Shown here: positions 1 through 9,453 of the stretch, one piece after another
Layout: every line of letters starts with the position of its first letter
How positions within the stretch are numbered: position 1 is the stretch's first letter
DNA from: Finegoldia magna
GTDB lineage: Bacteria; Bacillota; Clostridia; Tissierellales; Peptoniphilaceae
Direction: 5' to 3'
Length of the DNA stretch: 64,000 nucleotides
Assembly (NCBI RefSeq): GCF_003182075.1
Contig: NZ_QGTH01000005.1
Span: forward strand, 1 to 64,000
Position numbers and translations under genes: made by a program
Notes under the pieces: generated by a model
What the model was told of the DNA's origin: nothing
What the model saw: only the letters and a program-made list of their open reading frames with translations
Database searches by the model: none

Positions 1-62
1 ATAAATCGAAAACTTGACTGGAAATATATACTGTTATTGATTGGAAATGAAAAGTGAATAAG

Positions 63-178
63 TATGGTGATAAAAGCAAGAGGGATACACCTGTACCCAT
101 GCCGAACACAGAAGTTAAGCCTCTTAACGCCGATGGTACTACGATGGAAACGTCGTGGGAGAGTAGGTAGTCGCCAAA
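63..178 (+). rRNA. rrf: 5S ribosomal RNA
   Basis: The stretch carries the conserved 5S core (CCATGCCGAACACAGAAGTT) and the GGGAGAGTAGGT-like 3' part. The termini pair as helix I: TGGTGA at 65-70 with TCGCCA at 171-176. The ends are estimated to within a few bases. Bases 1-62 show no gene and are presumably the 23S-5S spacer, with the rest of the rRNA operon before the window. Confidence 0.96.
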
Positions 179-184
179 CAATTG

Positions 185-220
185 AGGTCTAACGTGATTT
201 AATCCGTTAGATCTTTTTTT
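185..220 (+). terminator. rRNA operon terminator
   Basis: A ten-pair stem, AGGTCTAACG (185-194) with CGTTAGATCT (204-213) including one G-T pair, is followed directly by a run of T. It closes the rRNA operon. Confidence 0.9.
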
Positions 221-262
221 GTGCAATTTTTGCTATAGATAGAAAATGGAGTAAAGATTTCT

Positions 263-325
263 CTAGACAACAGTTGCGGGATACACATAGGTATATACCT
301 TAGCAAACATCTCGCACGAATATCT
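263..325. repeat. hairpin repeat, copy 1
   Basis: This is the first copy of an element that begins CTAGA and ends AGCAAACATCTCGCACGAAT plus ATCT. Its stem is 275-281 (TGCGGGA) with 310-316 (TCTCGCA), around a 28-base loop containing ACACAT, AGGT and AGCAAACA. Copy 2 is at 484-548. Function and orientation are unknown. Confidence 0.7.
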
Positions 326-363
326 AGACTACGAAAATAAATAAATTTTAAGCTTGTGAACCT

Positions 364-404
364 AAAATCGCAAACTCGCTAACGATCAAACAGTGCGATT
401 TTTT
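364..404 (+). terminator. hairpin with T run, possible terminator
   Basis: A perfect nine-pair stem, AAAATCGCA (364-372) with TGCGATTTT (394-402), encloses a 21-base loop and runs into T on the plus strand and A on the other side, so it could stop transcription in both directions. No gene lies just upstream. It could end an unrecognised transcript covering repeat copy 1. Confidence 0.45.
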
Positions 405-483
405 AACGGTTCTCTTCGCTTGAATTTATGATTATTTTCTCCGTATGATATTCTTAGCTTCGATTGTTTGCTCGAAGGTTTCG

Positions 484-548
484 CTAGATTTACAATTGCA
501 AGACACATGTAGGTCAAAAATCAGAGCAAACATCTTGCACGAATATCT
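484..548. repeat. hairpin repeat, copy 2
   Basis: This is the second copy of the element at 263-325. The last 24 bases (525-548) differ from copy 1 (302-325) at one position. The stem 497-503 (TGCAAGA) with 533-539 (TCTTGCA) differs from copy 1 at two pairs, and both changes keep pairing. Confidence 0.7.
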
Positions 549-619
549 TGGGAAAAATTTAATGTTCTCACTCGCTCAGCCTCACAGCTAAAATCTTATA
601 TTATGAAAATGAATTGAGG

Positions 620-648
620 TGTAATTAAGAACGTAAGTTTGATATAAT
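620..648 (+). promoter_or_regulatory. possible promoter of the thioredoxin-ccdA-rho run
   Basis: TATAAT at 643-648 is a perfect -10. The only -35 at 17 bases is TGTAAT (620-625), which is weak. The site lies 64 bases before the chosen start of the thioredoxin-like gene. Confidence 0.4.
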
Positions 649-711
649 AATATAGTAAATCAATAGTAATTTGAATATCTAATAGGTTAAAAGTAAAGAA
701 AGGAAATGATT

Positions 712-1338
712 ATGAAGAGTAATAAATCAAAATCTATTTTAGTTATTGCATTTATTGCGGTAGCTGTTTTGATTATGTTTTTTATAAAGAATAAACCAGT
801 TATGCCAATTAATAATGATAATAGTTCTAAGCAAACTGAGACTGATGGAAATGTTAAAGGAGATAGTAGTTCTAGTAGTGAGAATAAAAGTTCATCAGAT
901 TTGAATAATTTCAAGGAAGCTTACAAGGAAGTAGACAAGGAAGATGTTTTATTTGCTGGAAAGGATGCTGGTTTTGATAAGTTTTTTTCATATGATAAGC
1001 CTGTTTTTGTAAACTTTACGTGGATTGAATGTGCTCCTTGTAAGGAAATGGCTCCATATATAGACAATACTTTCAATAAGTTCAAGGGGAAAGCCGTTGT
1101 TAAGGATGTTGAAGTAAATGTGAACAATGATTTTGCATCACAAGCTGGTATTAGAGTTACACCTACACAAATTTTTATTCCTTTAAAAGAAGATTTTAAA
1201 TTTTCCGATAAGGCTCAAAGCGTGATGGATGAATATTTCCAAGAGGTTACTGTTAATGGTAAAAAGGGATATATTCACGAAGGTTTGTTAAAAGAAAACG
1301 AATTAGAAATATTGATTTCGGATATGATCAATGGATAG
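712..1338 (+). CDS. membrane-anchored thioredoxin-like protein
   Basis: Probable extracytoplasmic thiol-disulfide oxidoreductase of 208 residues. A hydrophobic segment at about residues 8-25 acts as signal anchor, followed by a Ser/Asn-rich linker to about residue 60 and a thioredoxin fold with redox motif C107-A-P-C110 and the loop proline expected as cis-Pro at P151 (VTPTQ). The start at 712 is preferred to the in-frame ATG at 706 because AGAAAGGA sits too close to 706 and at a normal distance from 712. It overlaps the next gene, a CcdA-like membrane protein, by eight bases. Family knowledge suggests CcdA passes electrons from cytoplasmic thioredoxin to such a domain. Natural substrates (methionine sulfoxide reductase, cytochromes or others) cannot be told from sequence. 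Confidence 0.85.
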   Translation: MKSNKSKSILVIAFIAVAVLIMFFIKNKPVMPINNDNSSKQTETDGNVKGDSSSSSENKSSSDLNNFKEAYKEVDKEDVLFAGKDAGFDKFFSYDKPVFVNFTWIECAPCKEMAPYIDNTFNKFKGKAVVKDVEVNVNNDFASQAGIRVTPTQIFIPLKEDFKFSDKAQSVMDEYFQEVTVNGKKGYIHEGLLKENELEILISDMING

Positions 1339-2014
1339 TTTATTAGATTTTTTATCAAAGCTAGTAAAAGATTATGTTTATTTGGCACCAATTATTTCTT
1401 TGATTGCGGGAATTTTGACTAGTTTTCTTCCCTGCTCATTGCCGATGATTCCAATTATAATTGGGTATTTGTCGGGGAATAATTACGATAAGAAAAAATC
1501 GTTCAAGGTGGCGTTGGTTTTCAGTTTAGGTAGCATTTTAGTTTTCACTATTTTTGGATTGACGGCTGCCTTGGTTGGTAAAATTTTAAATCAATTTAGT
1601 AGAGTATTTTATATCATTGTTGGAATACTTTTAATTCTTATGGCGTTTCAAAATTGGCATGTTATCAAGATTATTAGCCTCAATAAATCCAGTAAGATTA
1701 CAAAGACTGGGCTTTTGGGAGCTTTTATAGCTGGTGTTATTCAAGCGGTGTTTGCATCGCCATGTTCTACACCTGTTTTGGTTTCATTGATGGCTATAGC
1801 GGCTAATACTAGAAATATTTTATTTTCTATTATTTTGTTCGTTTTTTATGGTATTGGGAATTGCTTTTTGGTATTTATGTCTGCTTTGTTGATGGGTAAA
1901 GTCGAAGAGATTATTCAAAATGATTCATATACTACGGTTTCTAAAATTATAGAAATAGTTCTTGGTGCAGTATTGATGTTATTTGGATTGTATTTCTTGT
2001 ACCAAGGTATTTAG
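1331..2014 (+). CDS. ccdA: CcdA/DsbD-type transmembrane electron carrier
   Basis: Integral membrane protein of 227 residues with about six hydrophobic segments and the paired cysteine motifs of CcdA: FLPCSLP with C35 in the first segment and SPCSTP with C145 in the fourth. In the family these two cysteines form a redox pair that moves reducing equivalents across the membrane. It is translationally coupled to the preceding thioredoxin-like gene by an ATGGATAG overlap, supporting a two-protein reductive pathway. Eleven bases separate it from rho, so the three genes are probably co-transcribed. No cytochrome c maturation genes are in view, so protein-thiol reduction outside the cell is the likelier role. 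Confidence 0.88.
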   Translation: MDSLLDFLSKLVKDYVYLAPIISLIAGILTSFLPCSLPMIPIIIGYLSGNNYDKKKSFKVALVFSLGSILVFTIFGLTAALVGKILNQFSRVFYIIVGILLILMAFQNWHVIKIISLNKSSKITKTGLLGAFIAGVIQAVFASPCSTPVLVSLMAIAANTRNILFSIILFVFYGIGNCFLVFMSALLMGKVEEIIQNDSYTTVSKIIEIVLGAVLMLFGLYFLYQGI

Positions 2015-2025
2015 GAGGAAATTTA

Positions 2026-3342
2026 TTGGAAAAAGATGTATTAGAATCTAAAAAATTACAAGATTTGAAGATTATTGCTAAAGCTGTAGGTGTTGCAGGT
2101 ATTAGTAAATATAATAAGCAAGATTTGATAAAAGAGATTATTAGTCAAGTTAATATTAATGAGAGAAATAACTCTGAGGAAGATTACGAAGATTCTTCTT
2201 CAAATGATGAAAAAGATTTGAAAGATCCTTTGAAAGTGGAAGGAATATTGGATTTACACGAAAATGGATATGGATTTTTGAGATCGGAAGGATATGATTC
2301 AGGAGATGATGATATTTATGTACCTCCTGTTCAAGTTAGAAGATTTAAACTAAAGACAGGGGATTTTGTAGAGGGATTATCTCGTGAGAAAAAGGATAAA
2401 GAAAAATTCAATGCTTTGATTTATGTGAATCGTGTAAATGGAGATACTGTTGAAAATCTTAGAAATAGACCTGATTTTGAGAATTTGACACCGATTTATC
2501 CAAGAGAAAGATTGACTTTAGAAAGAGATTCAAAGAATGTTTCAATGAGAATTATGGATTTGATAAGTCCCGTTGGAAAAGGTCAAAGAGGTTTGATTGT
2601 GGCATCACCTAAAACAGGTAAGACGACTTTGCTAAAAAACATAGCAAACTCTATAAGAAAAAATTATCCGGAAATTCATGTTATTGTTTTGTTAATTGAT
2701 GAAAGGCCGGAAGAAGTTACAGATATGAAGCGTTCTGTTTTGGGAGCAGATGTCGTAGCATCTACTTTTGATGAGATGCCTCAAAATCATATTAGGGTTG
2801 CTGAAATCGTGATAGAGAGGGCCAAGAGGCTTGTAGAACACAAGAAAGATGTCGTAATATTGGTCGATTCAATTACTAGATTATCTCGTGCATATAATGT
2901 TACTAGTCCTTATTCAGGTAAGACTTTATCCGGCGGACTTGATCCTTTAGCATTGAATGGTCCTAAAAGATTTTTTGGCGCGGCAAGAAATATTGAAGAA
3001 GGCGGTTCATTGACTATATTGGCGACAGCTTTGATTGAAACAGGATCCAGAATGGATGATGTTATTTTCGAAGAATTCAAGGGAACTGGAAATATGGAAA
3101 TCAAATTGGATAGGAGCCTGTCGGAACAGAGAGTGTTCCCTGCAATTGATTTGAACAAATCCGGAACTAGGAAAGATGAATTACTTCTTACAAAAGAAGA
3201 ATTATCAGCAATTAATAAAATAAGAAAACAATTGAATTCACAAGAAAACAAAAATATTGCAGACCAAATTATAAAAATGATTAAAAACACAAAATCAAAC
3301 CAAGAATTTGTAAAATCAATAAATAATTTGCAAAGTTTGTAA
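2026..3342 (+). CDS. rho: transcription termination factor Rho
   Basis: RNA-dependent hexameric ATPase that terminates transcription, 438 residues. An N-terminal SAP-like Rho_N helix bundle (about 5-45) and an acidic linker come first. A cold-shock RNA-binding domain follows (about 70-140) and then the RecA-type motor, with Walker A PKTGKTT (K199, T200) and a Walker B/R-loop region [12 protein letters not shown]. Translation starts at TTG 2026, eight bases after AGGAGG, with no better ATG. Arrangement rho then rpmE is common in Firmicutes. No hairpin terminator is visible after it. Confidence 0.97.
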   Translation: MEKDVLESKKLQDLKIIAKAVGVAGISKYNKQDLIKEIISQVNINERNNSEEDYEDSSSNDEKDLKDPLKVEGILDLHENGYGFLRSEGYDSGDDDIYVPPVQVRRFKLKTGDFVEGLSREKKDKEKFNALIYVNRVNGDTVENLRNRPDFENLTPIYPRERLTLERDSKNVSMRIMDLISPVGKGQRGLIVASPKTGKTTLLKNIANSIRKNYPEIHVIVLLIDERPEEVTDMKRSVLGADVVASTFDEMPQNHIRVAEIVIERAKRLVEHKKDVVILVDSITRLSRAYNVTSPYSGKTLSGGLDPLALNGPKRFFGAARNIEEGGSLTILATALIETGSRMDDVIFEEFKGTGNMEIKLDRSLSEQRVFPAIDLNKSGTRKDELLLTKEELSAINKIRKQLNSQENKNIADQIIKMIKNTKSNQEFVKSINNLQSL

Positions 3343-3372
3343 ATAAATTTATACTGAAATATTCAAATTTTG

Positions 3373-3401
3373 TAGACAAGTTCATACTCATGTGTTATAA
3401 T
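3373..3401 (+). promoter_or_regulatory. rpmE promoter
   Basis: TAGACA (3373-3378), a 17-base spacer and TATAAT (3396-3401) with an extended -10 TG at 3393-3394 form a good vegetative promoter 42 bases before rpmE. Confidence 0.75.
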
Positions 3402-3442
3402 AGGTAAGTCGAAAATAATTTTGAGAAAAACGAGGTGATAAT

Positions 3443-3646
3443 ATGAAAAAAGATTTACATCCAGAATACCACGAAGCTACAGTAACTTGCGCTTCTTGTG
3501 GCAATACTTTTAAAGTAGGATCTACTAAAGAAAACATAAACGTCGAAGTTTGTAGTCAATGTCACCCATTTTATACAGGACGTCAAAGATTTGTAGAACA
3601 TGGTGGTAGAGTAGAAAAATTCAAGAAAAAATACAATATGGATTAG
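3443..3646 (+). CDS. rpmE: 50S ribosomal protein L31
   Basis: Ribosomal protein of the large subunit central protuberance, 67 residues, normal for the family. It is the zinc-binding (C+) form: C16, C19, C37 and C40 make two CxxC pairs, followed by the family signature HPFYTG. In Bacillus the zinc form is replaced by a zinc-free paralogue under zinc starvation; no paralogue is in this window. It has its own promoter and terminator, so is monocistronic. Start at ATG 3443 follows GAGGTGAT. Confidence 0.97.
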   Translation: MKKDLHPEYHEATVTCASCGNTFKVGSTKENINVEVCSQCHPFYTGRQRFVEHGGRVEKFKKKYNMD

Positions 3647-3653
3647 CATTTTT

Positions 3654-3682
3654 GCCAGTACCTTTTTGGTGCTGGTATTTTT
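3654..3682 (+). terminator. rpmE terminator
   Basis: A nine-pair stem GCCAGTACC (3654-3662) with GGTGCTGGT (3668-3676), two G-T pairs, loop TTTTT, then a T-rich tail. Confidence 0.85.
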
Positions 3683-3724
3683 GTGTTAAAAAATAGATAA
3701 TGAACGATGAAAAGGTAAATTGAA

Positions 3725-4621
3725 ATGAAGAAAACTACAATTGGTGGACAAGCTTTAATCGAAGGAGTTCTGATGAGAGGCCCTTCAAAGTACTCCATAG
3801 CGGTCAGAAAGCCTGATCAAGAAATTGATTTGGTTGTAAAAGACTTAGAAAACAATAAAATAAATTTGATGAAGATTCCTTTTATAAGAGGAGTTGTTAG
3901 TTTGTTTGATTCGATGAAGTTGGGAATGGATGCTTTGATGTATTCAGCAAGTTTTTACGAAGATGATAGCGAAAACTTCTTCGATAAGCATTTTAAAAAC
4001 AATGCCAGAAATGTAGAAAATGTGTTTTCTATAATTACATCAGTGGCATTGGCATTACTGTTTTTCTTCTTCATTCCAACTTTTCTTACATCATTTGTTA
4101 AGCTAAATCATTCATCTTTCAGTTTCAATTTAATCGAAGGAATGATACGAATTATAATATTTTTCACATATCTTTTTATAGTTTCTCATTCAAAAGATAT
4201 GAAAAGAGTTTTTGAATATCATGGTGCTGAACACAAGAGTATTTATTGCTATGAGCAAGGACTGGATTTGACTGTTGAAAATGTTAGAAAACAAAGTAGA
4301 CTTCATCCAAGATGTGGTACTAGTTTTTTGTTTACGGTTATGATAATTTCTATTTTGGTGTTGGGTTTAGTTGGATGGCCAAATCAGTTGATGAGAATGT
4401 TGTATCGTATAATATTACTTCCAGTGATTGTATCAATTTCGTATGAAATTAACAGATTAATCGGAAAATACGATAATACAATAACGGCACTACTTGTTAA
4501 ACCTGGATTATGGGTTCAAAAGTATTTTACAGTAAGAGAGCCTGACGACAAGATGATAGAAGTTGCTATATTGGCACTTAAAAGTGTTACTCCAGAAAAA
4601 GAAGATGAAGATTTATGGTAA
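3725..4621 (+). CDS. DUF1385 (YqhQ-like) membrane protein
   Basis: Conserved membrane protein of 298 residues of the DUF1385/YqhQ family, recognised by the N-terminal GGQALIEGVLMRGP motif and the central EYHGAEHKSI stretch. Hydrophobic segments lie near 100-120, 138-155, 205-225 and 230-250. The histidines of the HGAEHKS motif look metal-binding, but the biochemical function of the family is not established. It overlaps prmC by seven bases. In many Firmicutes this gene stands between rpmE and prmC-prfA, exactly as here, so the neighbourhood is conserved and hints at a link to translation or envelope homeostasis without proving one. Confidence 0.85.
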   Translation: MKKTTIGGQALIEGVLMRGPSKYSIAVRKPDQEIDLVVKDLENNKINLMKIPFIRGVVSLFDSMKLGMDALMYSASFYEDDSENFFDKHFKNNARNVENVFSIITSVALALLFFFFIPTFLTSFVKLNHSSFSFNLIEGMIRIIIFFTYLFIVSHSKDMKRVFEYHGAEHKSIYCYEQGLDLTVENVRKQSRLHPRCGTSFLFTVMIISILVLGLVGWPNQLMRMLYRIILLPVIVSISYEINRLIGKYDNTITALLVKPGLWVQKYFTVREPDDKMIEVAILALKSVTPEKEDEDLW

Positions 4622-5406
4622 TCAAGGATATTTACAGTTTATTCGACAAATCTGATTGTCTGATGATTTTGGAAAAATTATATAACTATAGTTTTTCTGA
4701 TTCTATTATTCATTCAAATGATGAGATTAATGAGAATGATGAGAAAATAATTTTAGAATACAAAAGACTTTACGATGAGGATATTCCAATCGAATATATA
4801 CTTGGGTTTAAGTACTTTTACAATAGAAAGTTTTATACAGATCCTGATGTTTTAATTCCAAGATTTGATACTGAAATTTTAGTAGACGAAATAATCAAGA
4901 CTAATCGTAAGTTTGACAATATACTTGAAATCGGAATTGGATCTGGAATAATATCAATCACTTTGAATTTAGAATTGAATTCAAATGTTTTGGGTGTGGA
5001 TATAAACAAAAAGGCTATTGAACTTTCCAAGAAAAATGCAGAAAGTTTAAATGCTAATAATGTTGAGTTTATTTATTCTGATCTGTATGAGAATGTGAAT
5101 TCTAAGTATGATTTGATAGTTTCCAATCCACCTTATATAGACAAAAAAGATTTCGATTCACTTGAAACAAAGATTTTAAAAGAACCACGCTCTGCACTTT
5201 TTGGCGGAGATGATGGACTATATTTTTATAGAAAAATAATAAATAAAGCTGGTGATTATTTGAATGAAGATGGTATGCTTGCTTTTGAAATAGGATATAA
5301 TCAAAGAGAGAGTATATTTCAAATTTTAGATAAAAATGGATTTAATAATCACTACTGCATAAAAGACTTTAACGGTTTTGATAGAGTAATAATTGCGAGG
5401 AGGTAA
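4615..5406 (+). CDS. prmC: release factor glutamine methyltransferase
   Basis: S-adenosylmethionine-dependent N5-glutamine methyltransferase of 263 residues that modifies the GGQ glutamine of release factors. An N-terminal helical domain (about 1-80) precedes the Rossmann methyltransferase domain with the SAM motif EIGIGSGI and the catalytic N171-P-P-Y174. It is followed two bases later by its substrate gene prfA, as in most bacteria. The ATG at 4615 overlaps the yqhQ-like stop, so translation is probably coupled. Confidence 0.95.
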   Translation: MVIKDIYSLFDKSDCLMILEKLYNYSFSDSIIHSNDEINENDEKIILEYKRLYDEDIPIEYILGFKYFYNRKFYTDPDVLIPRFDTEILVDEIIKTNRKFDNILEIGIGSGIISITLNLELNSNVLGVDINKKAIELSKKNAESLNANNVEFIYSDLYENVNSKYDLIVSNPPYIDKKDFDSLETKILKEPRSALFGGDDGLYFYRKIINKAGDYLNEDGMLAFEIGYNQRESIFQILDKNGFNNHYCIKDFNGFDRVIIARR

Positions 5407-5408
5407 TT

Positions 5409-6476
5409 ATGTTTGAAAATTTGGATAGTGTTGTAGATAAATTCAAAGACTTAGAAGTAAAAGTCGCAGATCCTGAAGTTATCGCTGACATGGAAAATTG
5501 GACGAAATTAATGAAAGAACACGCTGATTTAGAACCAGTTGTTAATAAATATTTGGCATACAAAGATAATTTAAAAAATTTAGAAGAAGATAAAGAGTTG
5601 TTGGGAACTACTGGAGATAGTGAAATGGAAGAACTATTGAAAGACGAAATATCAACATTGGAAGAACAAATCGAAAACGATCAAGAAGAATTGAAGATTT
5701 TGTTGTTACCAAAAGATCCTAACGACGAAAAAAATGTATTTATTGAAATAAGAGCAGGCGCTGGCGGAGATGAAGCAGGTTTATTTGCTGGTGAACTTTT
5801 AAGAATGTACCAAATGTATTCTGATAAAAAACGCTGGACAACTGAAGTTATGGATATTCAACAACAAGGTGTTGGCGGTGTTAAAGAAGCTGTAATGATG
5901 GTTAAAGGAAAAGGTGCTTATTCTAGATTAAAATACGAATCAGGAGTTCACAGAGTTCAAAGAGTTCCTCAAACTGAAAGTTCAGGAAGAATTCACACAT
6001 CTACGGCAACTGTTGCTGTGTTACCGGAAGCCGAAGATGTTGATATTAAGATTGAACAAAAAGATTTGAGAATTGACGTATTCAGAGCAAGTGGTAATGG
6101 CGGTCAATGTGTAAACACTACTGACTCTGCTGTTAGAATAACGCACATTCCAACAGGCCTTGTAGTGACTTGTCAAGATGAAAAATCACAAATCAAGAAC
6201 AAAGATAAAGCGATGAAAGTTTTAAAATCTAGATTATATGATTTGATGGAAGAAGAAAAGAACAAAGATAGAGCAGATGCTCGTAAATCTCAAGTTGGTA
6301 CAGGGGATCGTTCTGAAAGAATTAGAACTTACAACTTCCCACAAGGAAGAATAACAGATCACAGAATCAACAAAACAATATTCCAATTACAAAATTTCTT
6401 AGATGGAGATATTGAAGAAATGATCGATGATTTGACAAGTTACGATCAAGCTGAAAAATTAAAAATGATGAATTAA
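5409..6476 (+). CDS. prfA: peptide chain release factor 1
   Basis: Class I release factor reading UAA and UAG, 355 residues. The coiled N-terminal domain is followed by the decoding domain and the catalytic domain with G231-G232-Q233, the glutamine methylated by PrmC. RF1 is distinguished from RF2 by absence of a programmed frameshift and by the overall RF1 sequence around [21 protein letters not shown] overlaps the end of prmC, giving a strong start. A terminator follows, closing the yqhQ-prmC-prfA unit. Confidence 0.97.
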   Translation: MFENLDSVVDKFKDLEVKVADPEVIADMENWTKLMKEHADLEPVVNKYLAYKDNLKNLEEDKELLGTTGDSEMEELLKDEISTLEEQIENDQEELKILLLPKDPNDEKNVFIEIRAGAGGDEAGLFAGELLRMYQMYSDKKRWTTEVMDIQQQGVGGVKEAVMMVKGKGAYSRLKYESGVHRVQRVPQTESSGRIHTSTATVAVLPEAEDVDIKIEQKDLRIDVFRASGNGGQCVNTTDSAVRITHIPTGLVVTCQDEKSQIKNKDKAMKVLKSRLYDLMEEEKNKDRADARKSQVGTGDRSERIRTYNFPQGRITDHRINKTIFQLQNFLDGDIEEMIDDLTSYDQAEKLKMMN

Positions 6477-6481
6477 AAATT

Positions 6482-6510
6482 AACTCGAGTTTAAATGCTC
6501 GAGTTTTTTA
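6482..6510 (+). terminator. prfA terminator
   Basis: Perfect eight-pair stem AACTCGAG (6482-6489) with CTCGAGTT (6498-6505), followed by T residues. Confidence 0.9.
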
Positions 6511-6566
6511 TATTATAGCAAGTAATGATATAATTAGATATATATATTTAAATTTAGGAGATAAAA

Positions 6567-7814
6567 ATGAATAGTGAATTAATTTATGAATATTTGGATA
6601 AAATTGGAAGAGATGGTTACAAGTTGGGACTTGATAGAATGCAAAAAACTTTGAAAATTCTAGGTAATCCCGAAAAAAGTTTTAAAATAATCCACGTTGC
6701 AGGAACTAATGGTAAGGGTTCTACATCAACTTTTATATATCAAACACTAAAAGAACATGGTTATAAAACTGGACTTTTTACATCACCTCACATTATTAAT
6801 TTTTACGATAGAATAAAAATCGACAAAGAAATTTCAGAAGAAGATTTCATGAGAATTTTCGAAATTATCAAGGATACTATTGAAGAAAATGATATAAAGG
6901 TGTCTACATTTGAATTTATAACTTTGTGTGCAATTTATTATTTTGCAGAACAAAAATGCGAATATGTGGTTCTTGAAGTTGGAATGGGCGGAAGATTGGA
7001 TTCTACCAACGCTACAGATGAAACATTGTTGTCTGTAATTACAAAAATTGGATTGGATCACCAAGAATATTTGGGAAATACTTTGGAAGAAATTGCATAT
7101 GAAAAAGCTTGTATCATGAAACAAAATGGAAGATGTGTGGTTTATAATCAACAAGAAAGTGTATTGGATGTATTCAGAGAAGTTGCAGAAGAAAGAGATA
7201 ACAAACTATACATTTGCGATTTTGATGAGGCGAAAAATATTGAAATCAACGCTACACATAATTCGTTTGATTGGAAAAATTTGCATATTGAAACTAGATT
7301 GGTTGGAAGATATCAATTATTTAACGCACAATTAGCATTGAGTGCTATTGATGTATTAAGAGATGAACTCGATTTGTCTGATGAAGATATCATCAATGGT
7401 TTCAAAAACGCATATATTCCTGCAAGATTTGATGTGATTAGACACAACCCAACAGTAATATACGATGGCGGACACAATGCCGATGGGGTTAAAGCTTTGA
7501 AATCATCAATAGAATCTGTGTTTGGTGATAAGAAGATCGTATTTGTTTACGGTGTATTGAAAGACAAGGACTATAACGATGAAATCAAACTAATCCATGA
7601 AAATGCCAAAGCATTTGTGACATTTACGCCAGATTCACCAAGGGCATTAAAAGCAGAAGATTTGAAAAATCAAATCGAAGCATACAGCGATAATGTTGTC
7701 GCAAAACCAAATGTAAATGACGCCGTGGATTATGCTATTGAACATTTCAAAGACGATGTAATTATAATTTTTGGAACGTTGTACAGTGCGGAGCAAGCTT
7801 ATGAACATTTATAA
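6567..7814 (+). CDS. folC: folylpolyglutamate synthase/dihydrofolate synthase
   Basis: Mur-ligase-fold enzyme of 415 residues that adds glutamate to dihydropteroate or folates using ATP. The P-loop HVAGTNGKGS (K50) and the following STSTFIYQTL helix are typical, and the C-terminal ligand domain ends in IIFGTLYSAEQ. A TATAAT at 6529-6534 may be its -10, without a clear -35. The last 14 bases overlap murB. With pabA-pabB-pabC in the same window it argues for de novo folate synthesis, although folP, folB, folK and folE are not seen here. Confidence 0.95.
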   Translation: MNSELIYEYLDKIGRDGYKLGLDRMQKTLKILGNPEKSFKIIHVAGTNGKGSTSTFIYQTLKEHGYKTGLFTSPHIINFYDRIKIDKEISEEDFMRIFEIIKDTIEENDIKVSTFEFITLCAIYYFAEQKCEYVVLEVGMGGRLDSTNATDETLLSVITKIGLDHQEYLGNTLEEIAYEKACIMKQNGRCVVYNQQESVLDVFREVAEERDNKLYICDFDEAKNIEINATHNSFDWKNLHIETRLVGRYQLFNAQLALSAIDVLRDELDLSDEDIINGFKNAYIPARFDVIRHNPTVIYDGGHNADGVKALKSSIESVFGDKKIVFVYGVLKDKDYNDEIKLIHENAKAFVTFTPDSPRALKAEDLKNQIEAYSDNVVAKPNVNDAVDYAIEHFKDDVIIIFGTLYSAEQAYEHL

Positions 7815-8706
7815 AAAAGTTTTTGATGGGAAAAATATCGGAGAAATTTTATACGATGAGCCAATGAAAAATCACACTACTTTCAAAATTGGAGGTAGTT
7901 GTGATGTTATGATATTTCCTAAAAATGAAGAACAAATAATAAATGCCATTCAATTAATAAAACAAAATCGATTTGCCTACAGAATTATAGGCAATGGATC
8001 GAATCTGTTAGTTAGCGATGAAGGGTTGAGAGAAGTCGTAATTAAATTACACGATAATTTCAACGACATGAAAATTGATGGTGATATTTTAACTGCAAAA
8101 TCAGGGGCGTTATTGAGCACTGTCAGTAAATTAGCTATTAATAACTCTTACGCTGGTTTTGAAGCTGTTAGCGGCATACCCGGAGACATTGGAGGGGCTA
8201 TTACAATGAATGCAGGTGCATATGGAACAGAAATGAAAGATATTGTTCACAGAGTTAAGGTTATTGATACAGATTTGAATGTAAAATATTTTAACTGTGA
8301 TGAGATGGATTTTTCCTACAGACATTCAAGGGTTCAAGATGAAAAATTAGTCGTTTTGGAAGTTGAATTTTTGCTAAAAAAAGGTGATCAACAAGAAATC
8401 CTCAATAATTTTCACGATTACACAGAAAGAAGAACATCAAAGCAACCATTGGAACTTCCTTCATGTGGCTCTGTATTCAAAAGGCCAGAAGGACATTTTG
8501 CGGGACAATTGATTGATGAAGCAGGGCTTAGAGGATACAGATACAATGATGCAATGATTAGTGAAAAACACTGTGGATTCATAGTCAATGTTGGAGATGC
8601 AAAATGCTCTGACGTTGTAGAGGTTATAGAACATGTGCAAAAAGTTGTGTTTGATAAGTTCAATGTGAAGTTAGAACCAGAAGTGAGAATTATCGGTGGA
8701 AGATAA
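7801..8706 (+). CDS. murB: UDP-N-acetylenolpyruvoylglucosamine reductase
   Basis: FAD-dependent reductase of 301 residues that makes UDP-MurNAc in the second step of peptidoglycan synthesis. FAD-binding motifs GNGSNLLVSD and SGIPGDIGGAITMNAGAYG are intact, as are the substrate-region SCGSVFKRP and the C-terminal LEPEVRIIG, making it a type II MurB. The frame is open further upstream, but ATG 7801 is chosen because CGGAG stands nine bases before it and the protein then begins at the usual place. It overlaps folC by 14 bases and the PHP gene by 11. Confidence 0.95.
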   Translation: MNIYKKVFDGKNIGEILYDEPMKNHTTFKIGGSCDVMIFPKNEEQIINAIQLIKQNRFAYRIIGNGSNLLVSDEGLREVVIKLHDNFNDMKIDGDILTAKSGALLSTVSKLAINNSYAGFEAVSGIPGDIGGAITMNAGAYGTEMKDIVHRVKVIDTDLNVKYFNCDEMDFSYRHSRVQDEKLVVLEVEFLLKKGDQQEILNNFHDYTERRTSKQPLELPSCGSVFKRPEGHFAGQLIDEAGLRGYRYNDAMISEKHCGFIVNVGDAKCSDVVEVIEHVQKVVFDKFNVKLEPEVRIIGGR

Positions 8707-9445
8707 AATAAAATTAACCAGAGAATATCACGTGCATTCAGTTTACAGTCGTAACAATCACGGGAAAAGTACAATCGAAGAAATTGTACAAGAAGCGAGA
8801 GTAAAAAAATTAAAGACTATAAGCATAACTGATCACGGTCCTGGACACTTAATGTACGGAATAAAAAGAAAATTAATTCCTGTACAACGTGAAGAAATTG
8901 ATAGGCTCAAAGAAAAGTACGACGATATTGAAATTCTGATGGGAGTTGAAGCCAACGTAATTGGCTACGACGGAGAGATAGATATTAGAGAAGAAGAGAA
9001 AAAGTATTTTGATTTTATCAATCTTGGATTTCATGATGGAGTTAGATTTGTAGACAAAAAATCTTTTTATAATTATCATGTTTTAAAAAGAATGAGCTGG
9101 ATGGGACAATCGGTCAGGAAAAAAATGATTGATTTGAATACAAATACAATGGTAAAAGCATTGGAGAACAACGATATTTTTATAATAACTCATCCAGGAG
9201 ATAAAATAGATGTTGATATCGAAAAAATCGCACAAACATGCGAAAAAACAAACACAGTTATGGAGATTAACAACCATCATCCACACTTATCTGTAGAAGA
9301 AATCAAAATTTCTTCACATTATAATGTTAAATTTAGTTTAGGGAGTGATGCTCATCACAGAAAAAATATTGCAAATGTGAATGACAGCGTCAAAAGAGTA
9401 ATTGAATCAGGGTTGGATATTAGTAGAATTATAAACATCGATTAG
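8696..9445 (+). CDS. PHP-domain phosphoesterase
   Basis: Metal-dependent phosphoesterase of the PHP family, 249 residues, resembling YcdX/histidinol-phosphatase-like proteins. Metal ligands are visible in HVHS near the N terminus, TDHGPGH near residue 47, ITHPGD near 165 and GSDAHH near 225. Start is GTG 8696, overlapping the end of murB; no upstream ATG exists in frame. No histidine biosynthesis genes surround it, so a histidinol phosphatase role is unlikely. It sits between murB and rapZ in a tight operon; its substrate is unknown. Confidence 0.85.
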   Translation: MEDKIKLTREYHVHSVYSRNNHGKSTIEEIVQEARVKKLKTISITDHGPGHLMYGIKRKLIPVQREEIDRLKEKYDDIEILMGVEANVIGYDGEIDIREEEKKYFDFINLGFHDGVRFVDKKSFYNYHVLKRMSWMGQSVRKKMIDLNTNTMVKALENNDIFIITHPGDKIDVDIEKIAQTCEKTNTVMEINNHHPHLSVEEIKISSHYNVKFSLGSDAHHRKNIANVNDSVKRVIESGLDISRIINID

Positions 9446-9453
9446 GAGATTTC

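Larger units (their letters stand above)
221..705. other. gene-free stretch with repeated hairpins
   Basis: About 480 bases between the rRNA terminator and the first protein gene hold no plausible reading frame on either strand. They contain two copies of a roughly 64-base hairpin element (263-325 and 484-548), a strong hairpin with a T run (364-404), and a short perfect inverted repeat CTTCGA/TCGAAG at 458-477. The content looks structured, not random AT-rich spacer, but I cannot name a known RNA family. Confidence 0.7.
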
